A DNA stretch of 64,000 bases from Plasmodium brasilianum (taxonomy: Eukaryota > Apicomplexa > Aconoidasida > Haemosporida > Plasmodiidae): NCBI RefSeq assembly GCF_023973825.1, contig NC_090122.1, forward strand, positions 1,234,130 to 1,298,129. The letters are read 5' to 3'. The position numbers were made by a program, and so were the translations under genes. The notes beneath the pieces were generated by a model. The model searched no databases. It was not told where the DNA came from and worked only from the letters and a program-made list of their open reading frames with translations. Every line of letters starts with the position of its first letter. The first letter of the stretch is position 1. Of the stretch, positions 52,785 through 64,000 are shown one piece after another.

Positions 52785-55311
52785 ATAACAATTGCAAGTA
52801 GTTTATGTAATTGTATACATATGCATATAGTATCAACAGGGTGTTTGATTTGTATATAAACATAACACATGTATGTATTTTATTCATGAGTGAATAGTTT
52901 TACGCAAGTGTTTATCCTTACATACTATTATAATTTCGTAAGTGGTTTTGTTTAAAACCATTATTTATTATGGGTATTTTCAGGATATTGAGTTTATCAA
53001 AATTGAGGTGTTTATTTTTTTATTACACTTATGCATTTTTATTTTGGAAATTTTTAGTATTTTGTATATTTATTAAATGATATTTGCTATTTATTTTTAA
53101 AACAAGTTTTATTAATTTTATAGGTATAGGTGCATGAGGAATAGTTTTTCAGAGATTTAAGAAAGGTGCTGAGGAATGGCAAATATATTATTAGACGAAT
53201 AAAGAAATATAATAAAGAAGTAGAAGATTAAAGATATGGTACTGTTATTTTTACGTATGTATGTATGTGCTTACTGTTTGTTTACAGTACTTTTGAGTTT
53301 TTATTGAAGAAGGAAATTCATGAATCAACTTGAAAAAGAGAGAAATACACTTGTTTATTTTTATACCATATATTGTTATTAAAATAAAATATTTTTATTA
53401 TAATATATTTTATAGTATTAAACCATATTAGCTTATTTCATTTTATTACATTATGTAGTTTTATACTATATTTTTTATTTCATTATATTATTTTTTAGAG
53501 TATATTACACTACATTATTTTATCTTATTCCATTATGTTGTTATTAATATTATTATTTTTTTTTTTTTTTATTATATTTTTTTTTAAATTAAAAAGCAAA
53601 CTTATAAATAATTAGTATTTTTTAGGAATATAATCAAAAAAAAAATATATAATAGTAAATATTATAAAAGCCTTTTTTTATTTCTAAATTTTGAAGAACA
53701 AATTAACGTTTACCATTTCTCATGGATTATACTTAAATTAATCCTTTTTAAGGAGATAAAGAATGCGTACAGTCCTGTTATATTTTAAATGTGTAAAGTG
53801 TGTAGCCTTTTTTTTTTATTGTTAAGTTCGAATATATCATAAGGTACATATTAATTGTACATTTTACGTTGTACATTTAAAAAGTTTGTATGTATATTGT
53901 AAGTATATTACGCATAAGTAGTGTATATTATGCAAGTATGCACGATTAGGAGAAAACACCTAAGCACATACATATATATGCTTGTTCAAATTGTGGGTAG
54001 ATAATAAAGTTTGCAGCAGTTGTACACGTATAAGTGTCAAGTACTTTTTCCGTCCGTGAAAATTTTACAAAAAAAAAAAAAATTTTAAACCTTTGTACAT
54101 TACGATATAATAAATTTGCATAATTTTGCACCAACGTAAAAATAAAAATACATTGTTATTTCTCTAAATAAATTTTGATTATATGTAACATTATAAAATA
54201 TATAAACAATTCTCTTAAAATCTTCTAATTTGAAGGAAAATGAATGTACAATTTTATTTAAAACTGCTTTGTGCGTATTTTTTTTGGTGCACATCGTAAC
54301 CTATGTGTATACTGGGCGTATATTTATTATTGTACATTAATAATAACATTAGTATTAACGTTATGACTAGCATTAACATTAACACAAACATTAACACAAA
54401 CATTAACACGAACATTAACATTTGCATTAGAATTGGCATGAACTGTTTATCATTTTTTAAAGATATTATTGCGCAAATTTTGCGTGTAAAAGTTTTATGT
54501 ATATATTACTTCAATAATATAGTTCGCTCAAGGGTTGAAATGATGAAAGTATTGCACATATCGTTTAATATACACTTGTGCGTTTATGTATTTATATATA
54601 CATACATACTTGCATGAATACGTTCTTACATGATACTGTGTTAGTGAATAGCACTGTTCAAGATGCAAAAATTTTTTTAGTGAAAATGTTATTTGTGTTA
54701 TTACATTTTTTATTGCCCTATTTCAGCATTTTAGCATTACATATATTTTGTTTTTTGTATTTATATTTTTTTATGCTCCAATTTGATAAAAAAAAAAGAA
54801 AAGAAAGAAATTTGATGCAGTGTGAATATTATATTTTAATGAAGAGTAAAATATTAAAATTATAGAACTTTCACTTCGTCGTTTTGACATTTCGTTGTTT
54901 CTTCGTTTTGTTTCTTTTCCCTTCCATTCCGTTCCTTTCCTCTGCTTTCCTTTCTTTTTTTTTTTTTGCCTTTTTTTTTTCCTTGCTGCATTACACCAAA
55001 CCTTTTTCTTCAAGGCGGTTTACGTTGGCAAACATATACGTACAAATGTATATATGTATATATTTACATGTACCCATGTGCTGCCATCCTTACACGCTAC
55101 AGCGTCGAACATAAAGCTATAAAGAATGCTCTCTAGTGCTCAAGCGAAAGGCAGAAGTTGCTTGCATAAATGTATATGATATATAGCTGAAATATATACA
55201 CATATATTATATATATATATATATATATATACGAGCATATACATACACGAAGGTCTAACGCTTGGAGCAAACCGCAGTGTAACAATATTAGGAGTCCGTG
55301 GAAAGTAAAAA
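52270..55311. other. Gap between snoRNA cluster and RPT5
   Basis: This 3.0-kb gap contains poly-A/T runs (39 A near 52745), (TA)n, and an ACATTAACACAAACATTAAC repeat at 54345-54432. Exon-like forward segments occur at about 52993-53016 and 53153-53231, the latter ending in a stop (see findings). A consensus donor GTAAGTGG lies at 52938. A pyrimidine-rich stretch at 54880-55010 precedes the RPT5 leader. No complete gene is supported. Confidence 0.5.
54345..54432 (+). repeat. 12-bp ACATTAACACAA-type repeat
   Basis: About seven diverged 12-bp units of ACATTAACACAA/ACATTAGCATTA type. Apparent open frames on both strands (INTNINTN; LMFVLMFV) are translations of the repeat. Confidence 0.8.
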
Positions 55312-56634
55312 ATGAATGTGGAAAATATTTTTGGAAATGAGGAAGTAAATGTAGAAGAAATAGAAAAACTGTCAAATAGCGAGATAAAAACAAGAGTAAG
55401 TTTAATTGAAACGGAAATAAAAATTTTAAAAAATGAGCATACAAGACTAAAAAATGAATATAAAAGTTTACAAGAAAAGATAAAAGATAATGTGGAAAAA
55501 ATCCATTTAAATAAAATGCTTCCATATTTAGTGGCAAATGTAGTGGAATCTTTAGATTTAGAAGATGAAGAAGAAGAAAATGAACCGAAAGATGAATATG
55601 ATTTATATGATAATAATTTAAAAATAAAACATGAGGAAGGATTTCGTGATATAGATGATGAAAAAAGAGGAAAATGTATGGTTATTAAAACATCAACTAG
55701 ACAAACTATATTTTTACCAGTACCAGGTTTAATAGAAGCATCAGAATTAAAGCCAGGAGATTTAGTGGGTGTAAATAAAGATAGCTATTTAATTATTGAT
55801 AAATTACCACCAGAATATGATAATAGAGTAAAAGCTATGGAAGTAATTGAAAAACCGTCCGAAGATTATTCGGACATTGGTGGTTTAGATAAACAGATAG
55901 AAGATTTAGTAGAAGCAATTGTATTACCTATGTTACATAAGGAAAAATTTGAAAAAATAGGAATAAAACCACCTAAAGGTGTATTAATGCATGGACCTCC
56001 AGGTACAGGAAAAACATTATTAGCAAGGGCTTGTGCATCCCAAACCAATGCTACTTTTTTAAAATTAGCAGGACCACAATTAGTCCAAATGTTTATTGGG
56101 GATGGTGCAAAGATGGTTAGAGATGCATTCAATTTAGCAAAAGAAAAAGCACCTGCTATTATTTTTATTGATGAATTAGATGCTATTGGAACCAAAAGAT
56201 TTGATAGTGAATTATCAGGGGATAGAGAAGTACAAAGAACAATGTTGGAATTACTAAATCAGCTTGATGGTTTTAGTACAGATGACACTGTTAAAGTTAT
56301 TGCTGCTACAAATAGACCAGATACATTAGACCCTGCTTTATTAAGATCAGGAAGACTTGATAGAAAAATTGAATTACCACATCCTAATGAAGAATCTAGA
56401 GCTCGAATTTTACAAATACATTCAAGAAAAATGAATGTACATAAAGATGTTAATTTTGAAGAATTAGCTAGATCTACTGATGATTTCAATGGAGCTCAAC
56501 TAAAAGCTGTTTGTGTTGAAGCAGGTATGATTGCCCTAAGAAGAGGAGCCACTGAAATTGATCACGAAGATTTCGTTGAGGGTATCACCTCCGTTTTGTC
56601 AAAAAAAAAAAGTACTTTGAATTATTTTACGTAA
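55312..56634 (+). CDS. RPT5: 26S proteasome regulatory ATPase subunit RPT5 (PSMC3)
   Basis: One of six AAA+ ATPases in the proteasome base ring that unfold substrates and open the 20S gate. Single exon, 440 residues. A coiled coil covers about 20-65, an acidic linker about 80-100, and an OB domain about 105-165 ([20 protein letters not shown]). The AAA domain has Walker A GPPGTGKT (about 228), Walker [12 protein letters not shown] (about 282) and the arginine-finger region [22 protein letters not shown] and FDGFS-equivalent LLNQLDGFS identify RPT5 among the paralogues. The C-terminus is LNYFT, with Phe where the gate-opening HbYX motif normally has Tyr. A minisatellite starts within 20 nt of the stop. 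Confidence 0.98.
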   Translation: MNVENIFGNEEVNVEEIEKLSNSEIKTRVSLIETEIKILKNEHTRLKNEYKSLQEKIKDNVEKIHLNKMLPYLVANVVESLDLEDEEEENEPKDEYDLYDNNLKIKHEEGFRDIDDEKRGKCMVIKTSTRQTIFLPVPGLIEASELKPGDLVGVNKDSYLIIDKLPPEYDNRVKAMEVIEKPSEDYSDIGGLDKQIEDLVEAIVLPMLHKEKFEKIGIKPPKGVLMHGPPGTGKTLLARACASQTNATFLKLAGPQLVQMFIGDGAKMVRDAFNLAKEKAPAIIFIDELDAIGTKRFDSELSGDREVQRTMLELLNQLDGFSTDDTVKVIAATNRPDTLDPALLRSGRLDRKIELPHPNEESRARILQIHSRKMNVHKDVNFEELARSTDDFNGAQLKAVCVEAGMIALRRGATEIDHEDFVEGITSVLSKKKSTLNYFT

Positions 56635-56647
56635 GCGTTGTTCGTAT

Positions 56648-56775
56648 TGCAGTATAAGCCTTTGCAGTATAAGCATTTGCAGTATAAGTCTTTGCAGTGT
56701 AAACCTTTGCAGTGTAAACCTTTGCAGTGTAAACCTTTGCAGTGTAAACCTTTGCAGTGTAAACCTTTGCAATGC
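56648..56775 (+). repeat. 15-bp minisatellite immediately 3' of RPT5
   Basis: Units of CTTTGCAGTGTAAAC/CTTTGCAGTATAAGC repeat about eight times starting 14 nt after the RPT5 stop, so the array must lie in the RPT5 3' UTR. Reverse frames stay open (KVYTA repeats) but have no gene context. Confidence 0.9.
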
Positions 56776-56813
56776 AGGCTTTTTTAAATGTGCAGTCATG
56801 CAATGAGCATAGG

Positions 56814-56856
<43 letters not shown>

Positions 56857-57404
56857 GCACGTATGTATGTTCCTGTGTGCACTGTATTTATGGTTGATGT
56901 AGACCACACACACATACACGAAAGAGATACCTAAAAATAGGGAAAAAACACGAGCCAAACAAATATCGTAAACGTGTATACATATGAATACATAAGCAGA
57001 AAGGTGTCTAACTACATTCCTACCCGTCATTGTTCTATATAAATTTTTTTTTTTTTTTTTTTTAAATTTATAATTACCCATAGCTCCCATATATTATACA
57101 TATTGCCCCCTTTTAAATATTACTTACGATTCACGCTCTGTTTGTGTGTTTCGTTTATGTGCATAAATAGATACATATGTTCGCATATGTAGCAGCAAAA
57201 ATGCTTTTGTTGAATATGCCTCTTCAGGACTGCTTATTGCAGCAGTATACATTTATTCATCATTTATTAAAATACACATATATATATATATACTTATATA
57301 TTTTTTTTCTTATTTCATTTCATTCCCATATATTTTATGTACCTTTTTTTCTTTCCTTTTGCTAAAATATCTCCCAAATTAAAATTAAATTTGAACTCAA
57401 AATT

Positions 57405-57741
57405 GAACACAAAATTGAGGTTAAAAATGAACACAAAATTGAGGTTAAAAATGAACACAAAATTGAGGTTAAAAATGAACACAAAATTGAGGTTAAAAAT
57501 GAACACAAAATTGAGGTTAAAAATGAACACAAAATTGAGGTTAAAAATGAACACAAAATTGAGGTTAAAAATGAACACAAAATTGAGGTTAAAAATGAAC
57601 TAAAAAGTGAAGTTAAAAATGAACTAAAAAGTGAAGTTAAAAATGAACTAAAAAGTGAAGTTAAAAATGAACTAAAAAGTGAAGTTAAAAATGAACTAAA
57701 AAGTGAAGTTAAAAATGAACTAAAAAGTGAAGTTAAAAATG
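57405..57741 (+). repeat. 24-bp minisatellite with two subfamilies
   Basis: Eight units carrying GAACACAAAATTGAGG are followed without a gap by six units carrying GAACTAAAAAGTGAAG; both end in TTAAAAAT. The sharp switch shows two separate amplifications of one ancestral unit. Frames are open on both strands because the period is a multiple of three. I do not regard it as coding. Confidence 0.92.
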
Positions 57742-58618
57742 AAGTTAACATATATTTCTTCGAAATTATTTATTATATTTCCGTATGATTAGTAACAAGC
57801 TCGGTTGAACAATAAAACAAGTTTTAAAAATATGCTACATAAACGTAGCAGGAATGCGAAATGTGGATAGCTTAATAGCAATTTTTTTACACATTAAGTG
57901 TTCGTTTGCTCATTTTTTGTATGATTTTTTTTCTTTTTTTTTTTTTCTTTGTACATATGTAAATGCACAGTATAACATATATATAAATGGGGGGAGGGGA
58001 AAAAAAAAAAGGGCAATATGACAGCAATTAAAATTTTTTTTTTTTTCCCTTTTTTATGTTTAAGTGCAATTAAGAATTACTTGTTCGTAAGTGAGTGCAT
58101 CAAGGTGAGGGTTCTCAATGGAGAAAAAAAATAAAAAGAAATTAAAGCATTTGTCATGAATCATTTGTTATATATGATTTGTCATAAAATATTTATCAGT
58201 GTGCACGTACATGTTAAAAGCTGCGCTTATCTTTTCATTAACGGCTCCACTGTTCTTGCCAAAAACCGGAAGTTAAATTGAACGAATGATTAAGCCCCTT
58301 CGCTCGAAGGTAAAACATATGTTGGTCCAATATTAAGATATAAAAATAGAAACTTATAATAGGGAATAATCAACTATTGGTAACGAAATGAATCTATGAT
58401 GAGTGCCTAATTTGATTAGAAGGAAAACACAAGAGAAATGTAAATAGGCTGTTCTATTTATTACGTACGCTTATATAAGCAAAATATTTATTTATATATA
58501 GAATAAATAGCCTTAATTGAGAGCAAAACAAAAAAAAAAAAAAGAAGGCGAAAAAGGGAAAAGAGGACTAATACGCCTAAAAGAGCGAATAAGCGCTAAT
58601 CGGTCTAATATGCTCTAA

Positions 58619-61600
58619 ATGACAAAACACCAGATGGACGAGGAGCAGAACAAAAGCCTTTTCAGTAGAAAAGAGGAACTACTAAAAAGTGAAAACATAA
58701 TGAAGATCATGAACGAATCTATGACATACGTAGTGGAGGCTAGTAGGTATAAACCCCTGTGTGAGATAAAAAAGGATCTTGAGTTAATGAAAAATATAAT
58801 TCATGGTGATATTATTAAAATATTGAATAAGAATTATGAAGAATTTATGTCTTTACCTTCTAATTTAAATATAATAGAAAATATTATCCCAATATTAGAA
58901 AAAGAAATAAGAATTTCGAAAACGTATGTTAAGAAATTATTAACAGAAATTAATGCAATCAATAAAAGTACACACGATATATTAACTGACAAAATTAATA
59001 TTTTCTATATTAAAAATATAGTAAAGACAAATATAGAAATAGAGCAATTAATAAGTAAAATACAAAAAGAAATTAAAATATATGAACGGTCAGAAAATTA
59101 TACCCTCTTAGTAAATATAGAGCGTAAATTATCTTCTTTTTCAGATAATAATGAAATGGTTAGAAATTTTATGGAGGATATATGTAAAAAAAATAATTTT
59201 TATTTATTTTATTATTTAAGTCAAAGAATTATTAACTTAACAAAAGGAATATGGAATATAAAAGCAATGTTATATAATAATTATAAGAGGATATATAAAG
59301 TAACACGTACATTAGAAGGCTTAAAGGAGCTTATTGAAAAATATGGCATATCATCGAAATGTGACAAAGATATAGTTGAAATAACTAAATATTATTCATT
59401 CGAATATTTAAATGATAATTTAAAAGGTCTTATTATGAAAGTACAAAAATATACAAATCAGTTGTCATATATATTTCTCAGAATGATAAAAGAGGATATT
59501 ATAAAAAATATAAGGGATGATTTTATTCTAAACCAGTGCACAAACTATATTTTAAACGCTTGTTATATGTTAGATCATTTTGACACATTTATCCAACAAT
59601 TCTATGAAGTGTTCATTAAGTACATGGTAAGAAATACCTTCCCTTTTTTTTGGGCATAAAAGGGGAAAATGGCTAAAAAAAAAAAAAATGAGACACGAAG
59701 AGCAGGGGAAAAAAAAGAAAAAAAAGAAAAAGTATCATCTGGACGTTTAAAAAATTATAAAAATTTAGTGTGCATATGAGGAGTATTACCGCTGCACTAG
59801 TGGAATTTCTGCGCAGCCGTATCAGCCCAACCAGACGCAAGTCTCTACAACATTTTTGCCAATTTTGCGCACAATTTTCTCCCTCTGTGTGTATGTTTTA
59901 CCGACCGTATGCAATGTACATATTGTGCATATTTAGCACTGATACATGTGTACATATTTGCGTGTGTGTGTGTGTCCATACATATGTGCGTATTTTTACA
60001 CGCTCACGTTAGGAGGACCATACCTTCCAGTCATATGAGGAATTTCTATTGCACGTACGGGAGCATCTTCTTGAAGACACAAATATTGTGGAAGTGAACA
60101 AACGTATTGACAAGATAGACGAAGGAGCTTTGTTCTGCTCAAATGGAATAGTAACAAAATTGTTGGACCTTATAAAGAGTAAATATTGTAATATTTTTTT
60201 ACTAAAATACTGTGATGTATTTATTGAGAATTATATAAAAACAGCGAATTTTTTAAATGAAATAAAAAAAGAAAGGAAAATATATGAACAGTTTGTACTT
60301 GATGAAATTATAAATAATTTTTTAAAAAATTTTGAAAGAGAAGCATATTCTCAATATATCTTAAATATATTAGAAAATAAAATAAATGAAAATTATAATT
60401 ATATGATATTATTTGATAAAAAATATATATTTGACAATAATTCATATTGGTTAAAACATACAATTAATTTAATTAAAATTTTTAAAATTTTATTTACAAG
60501 TAAATATTATATATCCACATGTTTACCAAATTATCTCTCATTTATTTTTAAACATTTTAAAAATTACATATCCAATACTGAAAGCTTTTTATTATTTTTA
60601 GAAGAAAATAATAATCATAAAAACATTACTACCATTGATAAAACAAAATTTAATTTTAGCCTAACATTAACCTATAATAGTATAGGCTTTTTTTTGTCTG
60701 ATTTTTTATCACTGCGAAATTTATTTAAAACTAGCTGTAAAATAAAAAAATTTATTAACCGTAAGAGTCCGACTTATTTTGTTGTTCCAAAGAAAATAGG
60801 AAATGTACCTACATGGATTTTTACAAAAATTATTGCTTCTTATGCTAATGGTTATTATCAACATGATGAAAACAACAAAAATTGTTCTTACTTGAGTAGT
60901 GATCATTTTGTTGTGTCCTCATCTTCCTCCACGTCGTCCTCTGCATCAGACTGGTGTGAAAATATGAACGATATCCTTATGCAAGAAAAGTATTTCTCGG
61001 ACCTTATGAATCGTTGGAATAGCAATGATACGAAGTTAAGCAAAAAGGATGGGAGCAACTTACCATATGTTCAAGCTGCTAACAAATTACTACAACAAGG
61101 AGATGAGGATGAAAAAGTACACCAAAAGATGAATGCGCAAATGAGGGTACAGGTGTATGAAGGGGCACGTGTACTCATGCATGAACGAAGCGGTGATAGT
61201 AATATCGATAGTCATAGCGGTAGTGATGATGGATGGGATGTGAGTTGTGATAGGAAGCACCCCCATAGTAACCCCTATATGGATATTCAACAAATAGAAT
61301 TGAAAAATTCAAATACTAAATCACTCAACCGAGCCAAAAAAGGTAACAATACTAGCTCTGCGTGCGCTGCTAATATTATACCCAGTGTTGAACAAAACGA
61401 AGACAAAGAATGCGAACAAAACAGCAGCCTACAGAAATTAGGCAAGGACAATAAAAATACATTAAAAGAAAAGAGGAAAAAAATGAAGCTACATTTACAC
61501 ATATATCAAAAAAATAGCAAAAGAAAAATTATACATGATATAAACTGTATAAACGGTTTTTTAAAAACCTTATCCAAGATTGTTCTAAATACACAAAAAT

Positions 61601-63059
61601 CCTTTGAAGAATATTTCATTAATAAGATGTTTGAAATATGCTCTAGTTTTTTGGTTTATTTGCACTCCCTCTTGGCCATTTACAAAATGACTAATAAGCG
61701 CGTAAGAGAATAGACATGCACAGCATCACATTGGAAAAGGTACATGTGGGCGTGTTACAACTATACGTACGGGAGTGTATCTACGTTGAGAAGAAGTGCA
61801 TGGGGTGTGTATGCACATGGCAACATATAAACGTGTATATATACATACACATATATATACATATGCATATGTGTACGTATATATATCTATGTGTATAACT
61901 GTGCGTGCTTGATTAGATGCTGCTTTTATATTTTCCATTTCTGCATATATAAGGTTCCCGAGAAGCCGAGTGAGCAAGTGGACAAGGTTATCCTCCCCCT
62001 TATTTCTTTTAAGGCATTTTATGAGGACATCATAGCGGACGTAAACCAAATGAACACGCAAATACAAGAAAGTGTGCATGTGCATATATATATGTTCGAA
62101 GATTATGCATTTACACCGAGATGCTTCATAATTTTTTGCAGGTCATTGTTGAGGGGATAATAACAAAAATCGTTGATAAAATAAATGACTATTTCCTTAA
62201 AGAAGTAATAATAAAATAAAACACTCACAAATTGCTAATTAACAAAATGGCAAAGCAACAAAATAGAATAACAACGAAATAGAAGAATAACACATTATCA
62301 CTGAAAATTGAGGAAGTGTGAAATGCTCCTTTGATAGCTACTCATGTTTTCCATACTCGACTTTTTTTTTTTGATCTACTTTTTTATTTTTTAGATAAAA
62401 ACCATTATTAACGTAAAAATAGGGGAACAAAACGAGCGAATTGTGAAATTTAACTTGTGCAATTTGTTGAAGGTTACACAGACAGAAGAATTCATACATA
62501 CATAACATACGTACATAAATGTATACATATATATGTACACACTTTTACAAATATATATTTTTTCCATAAAATTATACCACATTTTCGAATTTGCACATTT
62601 AGTGAATGGTAACCTCCTTTTTTCAATTTTTGCTTTTTTGAAACTTTTGCAGGATGATGAAATACCTTATGAAGAAAAAATACAAAGGCAAATATATTTA
62701 GTAAGAACTGTTCTTAGCGTGTATATACATACTCACATGCATACACCCATGTACATATTAATTTGTAAAAATGCGCATATAGACCTTTGTTCATGAGTTT
62801 AGGCCTGCGTATTTGCCAAAACCCCATGTTGAAAAAGAGACAAATTAAACCTGATATGTATAAGACTATGCATATATGTATACACATTAGTTTATATACC
62901 TATTCTCTGCTCGTCATAATTTTTATTATTTTTTTTTTTTTTTAAATACAATAGGATATATGTCATTACGAAAAAATATGTAATGAAAATTTTAAAATAA
63001 ATAAGGAAAACAATAGTAGTATGGGAACATTAGTAAATTATTTTGTGTTAAAGGAGTAA
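58619..63059 (+). CDS. COG2: Conserved oligomeric Golgi complex subunit 2 (COG2)-like
   Basis: A subunit of the COG tether, which recycles glycosylation enzymes within the Golgi. I assemble seven phase-0 exons: 58619-59626, 60013-61701, 61954-62040, 62142-62204, 62395-62472, 62653-62700 and 62955-63059, giving about 1,025 residues. The N-terminal block CEIKKDLELMKNIIHGDIIK followed by LNKNYEEFMSLPSNLNIIE matches the COG2 signature LRDDLELYYKLLKTAMVELI / NKDYADFVNLSTNL; a coiled-coil region follows. The second exon has an Asn/Ser/Lys-rich insert (about residues 620-830). All splice sites are canonical (e.g. ATG|GTAAGA, CGC|GTAAGA, TTA|GTAAGA). A non-COG2 vesicle tether is the alternative; the family call rests on the N-terminus. 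Confidence 0.83.
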
Positions 63060-63773
63060 ATAAGAGACAGGAATGCAAAGGTAAGAGATATAGACCGTAC
63101 GCAGTATCCATTATATAGTTTGATGTATGAAAAATAAATTATGAAACACGTTCAACTTGTTTTCTATAGTGCATGGATGGTTAAATGAACACGATTTGAT
63201 GATAGTTCATTAAGTATATAATTATGTGTATCATTTATCTTTTCCTTTAGCGTTGTTCCATTTTTTCCCCCTTTGTTGTAATTTTTTTTTTTTTTTTCCT
63301 TTAAGAATATTTCATAATTTTTGTAAGCCTACTCTCTCCCTTTATAAACATTACTATGGTAAACGCATTATGAAAAAAAGAAAAAAAAAAGAAAGAGATC
63401 AAAACATAAGCTATACATTTTTATAGCTGAAAATTTAAGCTTAAAACTGTTCCTCCGCCTCTGGCAAAAACTTTGTGCATTCGCCAACGAATGTTATAAT
63501 AGTATGAACATATGTACAATATAAAAAATAAAGTAAAATAAAATAAAACAAAAGAAAGGAAAAGAAAGTAAAATAACACAAAATAAAGCAGAATAAAGCG
63601 GAATAACTAAAAACAATTTTTGCGTGCTTTTTATATCACAACAATGTACTGATACTTCAATTAGCAGAACGTGTTGAAAAAAAAAAAAAATTTCTCTTAC
63701 GATATTATAAGCCATAACAGAACAGCACATTTTATCCAAAAAAAAGAAAAAGTGCTAAGTTTTATCAAAAACA
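63060..63773. other. Intergenic region before the last gene
   Basis: This 0.7-kb stretch is A+T-rich with a T-run near 63280 and A-rich AAATAAAGC-type short repeats at 63535-63605. No coding sequence is seen. It is likely the COG2 3' end and the next promoter. Confidence 0.6.
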
Positions 63774-64000
63774 ATGCAGCAAGTTTGCCCGCTAGAAAAA
63801 AATAAATTTATAAATGAAGATTTAAAATATAAAAGTGAAGTTTTCAAGCATTTGAAAAAATGCCCATTATTTTTAAAAAATTTATATTTGCATTATAACC
63901 CTTTTTATTTTCCTCAAATAAATGATAGCAGTTTGTATTTGGTAAGGCAGGAAAATGTAGAGGAGATACTATATGACTACCACCACTTTTTTAATGAAAC
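63774..64000 (+). CDS. 5' end of an unrecognised gene, truncated by the window
   Basis: From the ATG at 63774 an open frame of 75 codons runs to the window edge: MQQVCPLEKNKFINEDLKYK, then HLKKCPLFLKNLYLHYNPFY and later NVEEILYDYHHFFNE. Composition and codon use match real Plasmodium exons. No signal peptide or known domain is visible in this part, and I do not recognise the protein. Confidence 0.7.
   Translation, partial: MQQVCPLEKNKFINEDLKYKSEVFKHLKKCPLFLKNLYLHYNPFYFPQINDSSLYLVRQENVEEILYDYHHFFNE

Larger units (their letters stand above)
56635..58618. other. Gap RPT5-COG2-like gene with two minisatellites
   Basis: A 15-bp array follows RPT5 directly (56648-56775) and a two-family 24-bp array lies at 57405-57741. 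Other content is (TA)n near 56825, a 21-T run, the G-rich stretch GGGGGGAGGGG near 57989, and a small CCTTCGCTCGAAGG hairpin at 58297-58310. Donor-like GTAAGTG (58088) and AAGGTAAAAC (58308) suggest leader exons for the next gene, which is inference. No coding gene is seen. Confidence 0.55.

Noticed and set aside
57337..57751. Long open frames on both strands (KMNTKLRL and FIFNLNFV repeats)
   Set aside because: They translate the 24-bp minisatellite; the period divisible by three keeps every frame open.

Overview
This window is nuclear DNA from a Plasmodium (malaria parasite) species. The evidence is very high A+T, long poly-A/T tracts, (TA)n microsatellites, short GT/AG introns rich in T, Asn/Lys-rich low-complexity inserts in conserved proteins, and parasite-specific genes (PV1, an ApiAT transporter). 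The gene order from spermidine synthase and PV1 through RPN7, NOP2, MutY, MORN, ApiAT, PAGM, RPL38, RPP0 and RPT5 to a COG2-like gene is what I recall for part of P. falciparum chromosome 11. Composition and intergenic minisatellites suggest a non-falciparum species, which I cannot name from sequence alone.

Layout: 1-1962 is the 3' part of spermidine synthase (+). 4898-6145 is PV1, a secreted vacuolar protein (+). 8280-10416 is proteasome lid subunit RPN7 (+, 4 exons). 11459-17715 (-) is a very large alpha/beta-hydrolase-like protein whose frame is broken near 13.6 kb. 19.7-22.0 kb (-) is a NOP2-type rRNA m5C methyltransferase with a probable out-of-frame basic tail. 23849-26398 (+) is MutY, which I assembled from five exons. 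27489-31007 (+) is a MORN-repeat protein with an acylation-type N-terminus. 34282-35154 (+) looks like Gemin2/SIP1. 39540-41336 (+) is an ApiAT-family transporter. 42824-45247 (-) is phosphoacetylglucosamine mutase. 47359-47622 (-) is ribosomal protein L38 and 49902-50852 (+) is ribosomal stalk protein P0, the two being head-to-head. 55312-56634 (+) is proteasome ATPase RPT5. 58619-63059 (+) is a seven-exon COG2-like Golgi tether subunit. The 5' end of an unrecognised gene runs off the right edge.

The most interesting find is a tandem cluster of box C/D small nucleolar RNAs at 51.3-52.3 kb, downstream of P0. Two members are U14-like: they carry the 18S-complementary TTCGCAGT element, the box-D-adjacent guide CTTAGATGT, and closed terminal stems. 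Two further members share the central hairpin, with covarying base pairs, but have different guides. The gaps also hold exon-like segments, notably between PAGM and RPL38, that may be small unrecognised spliced genes.

Functionally the genes are mostly housekeeping: polyamine synthesis, proteasome, ribosome and rRNA modification, DNA repair, UDP-GlcNAc synthesis and Golgi traffic. Parasite-specific functions are vacuolar protein export and amino-acid transport. Almost every gap contains its own tandem minisatellite or very long homopolymer.
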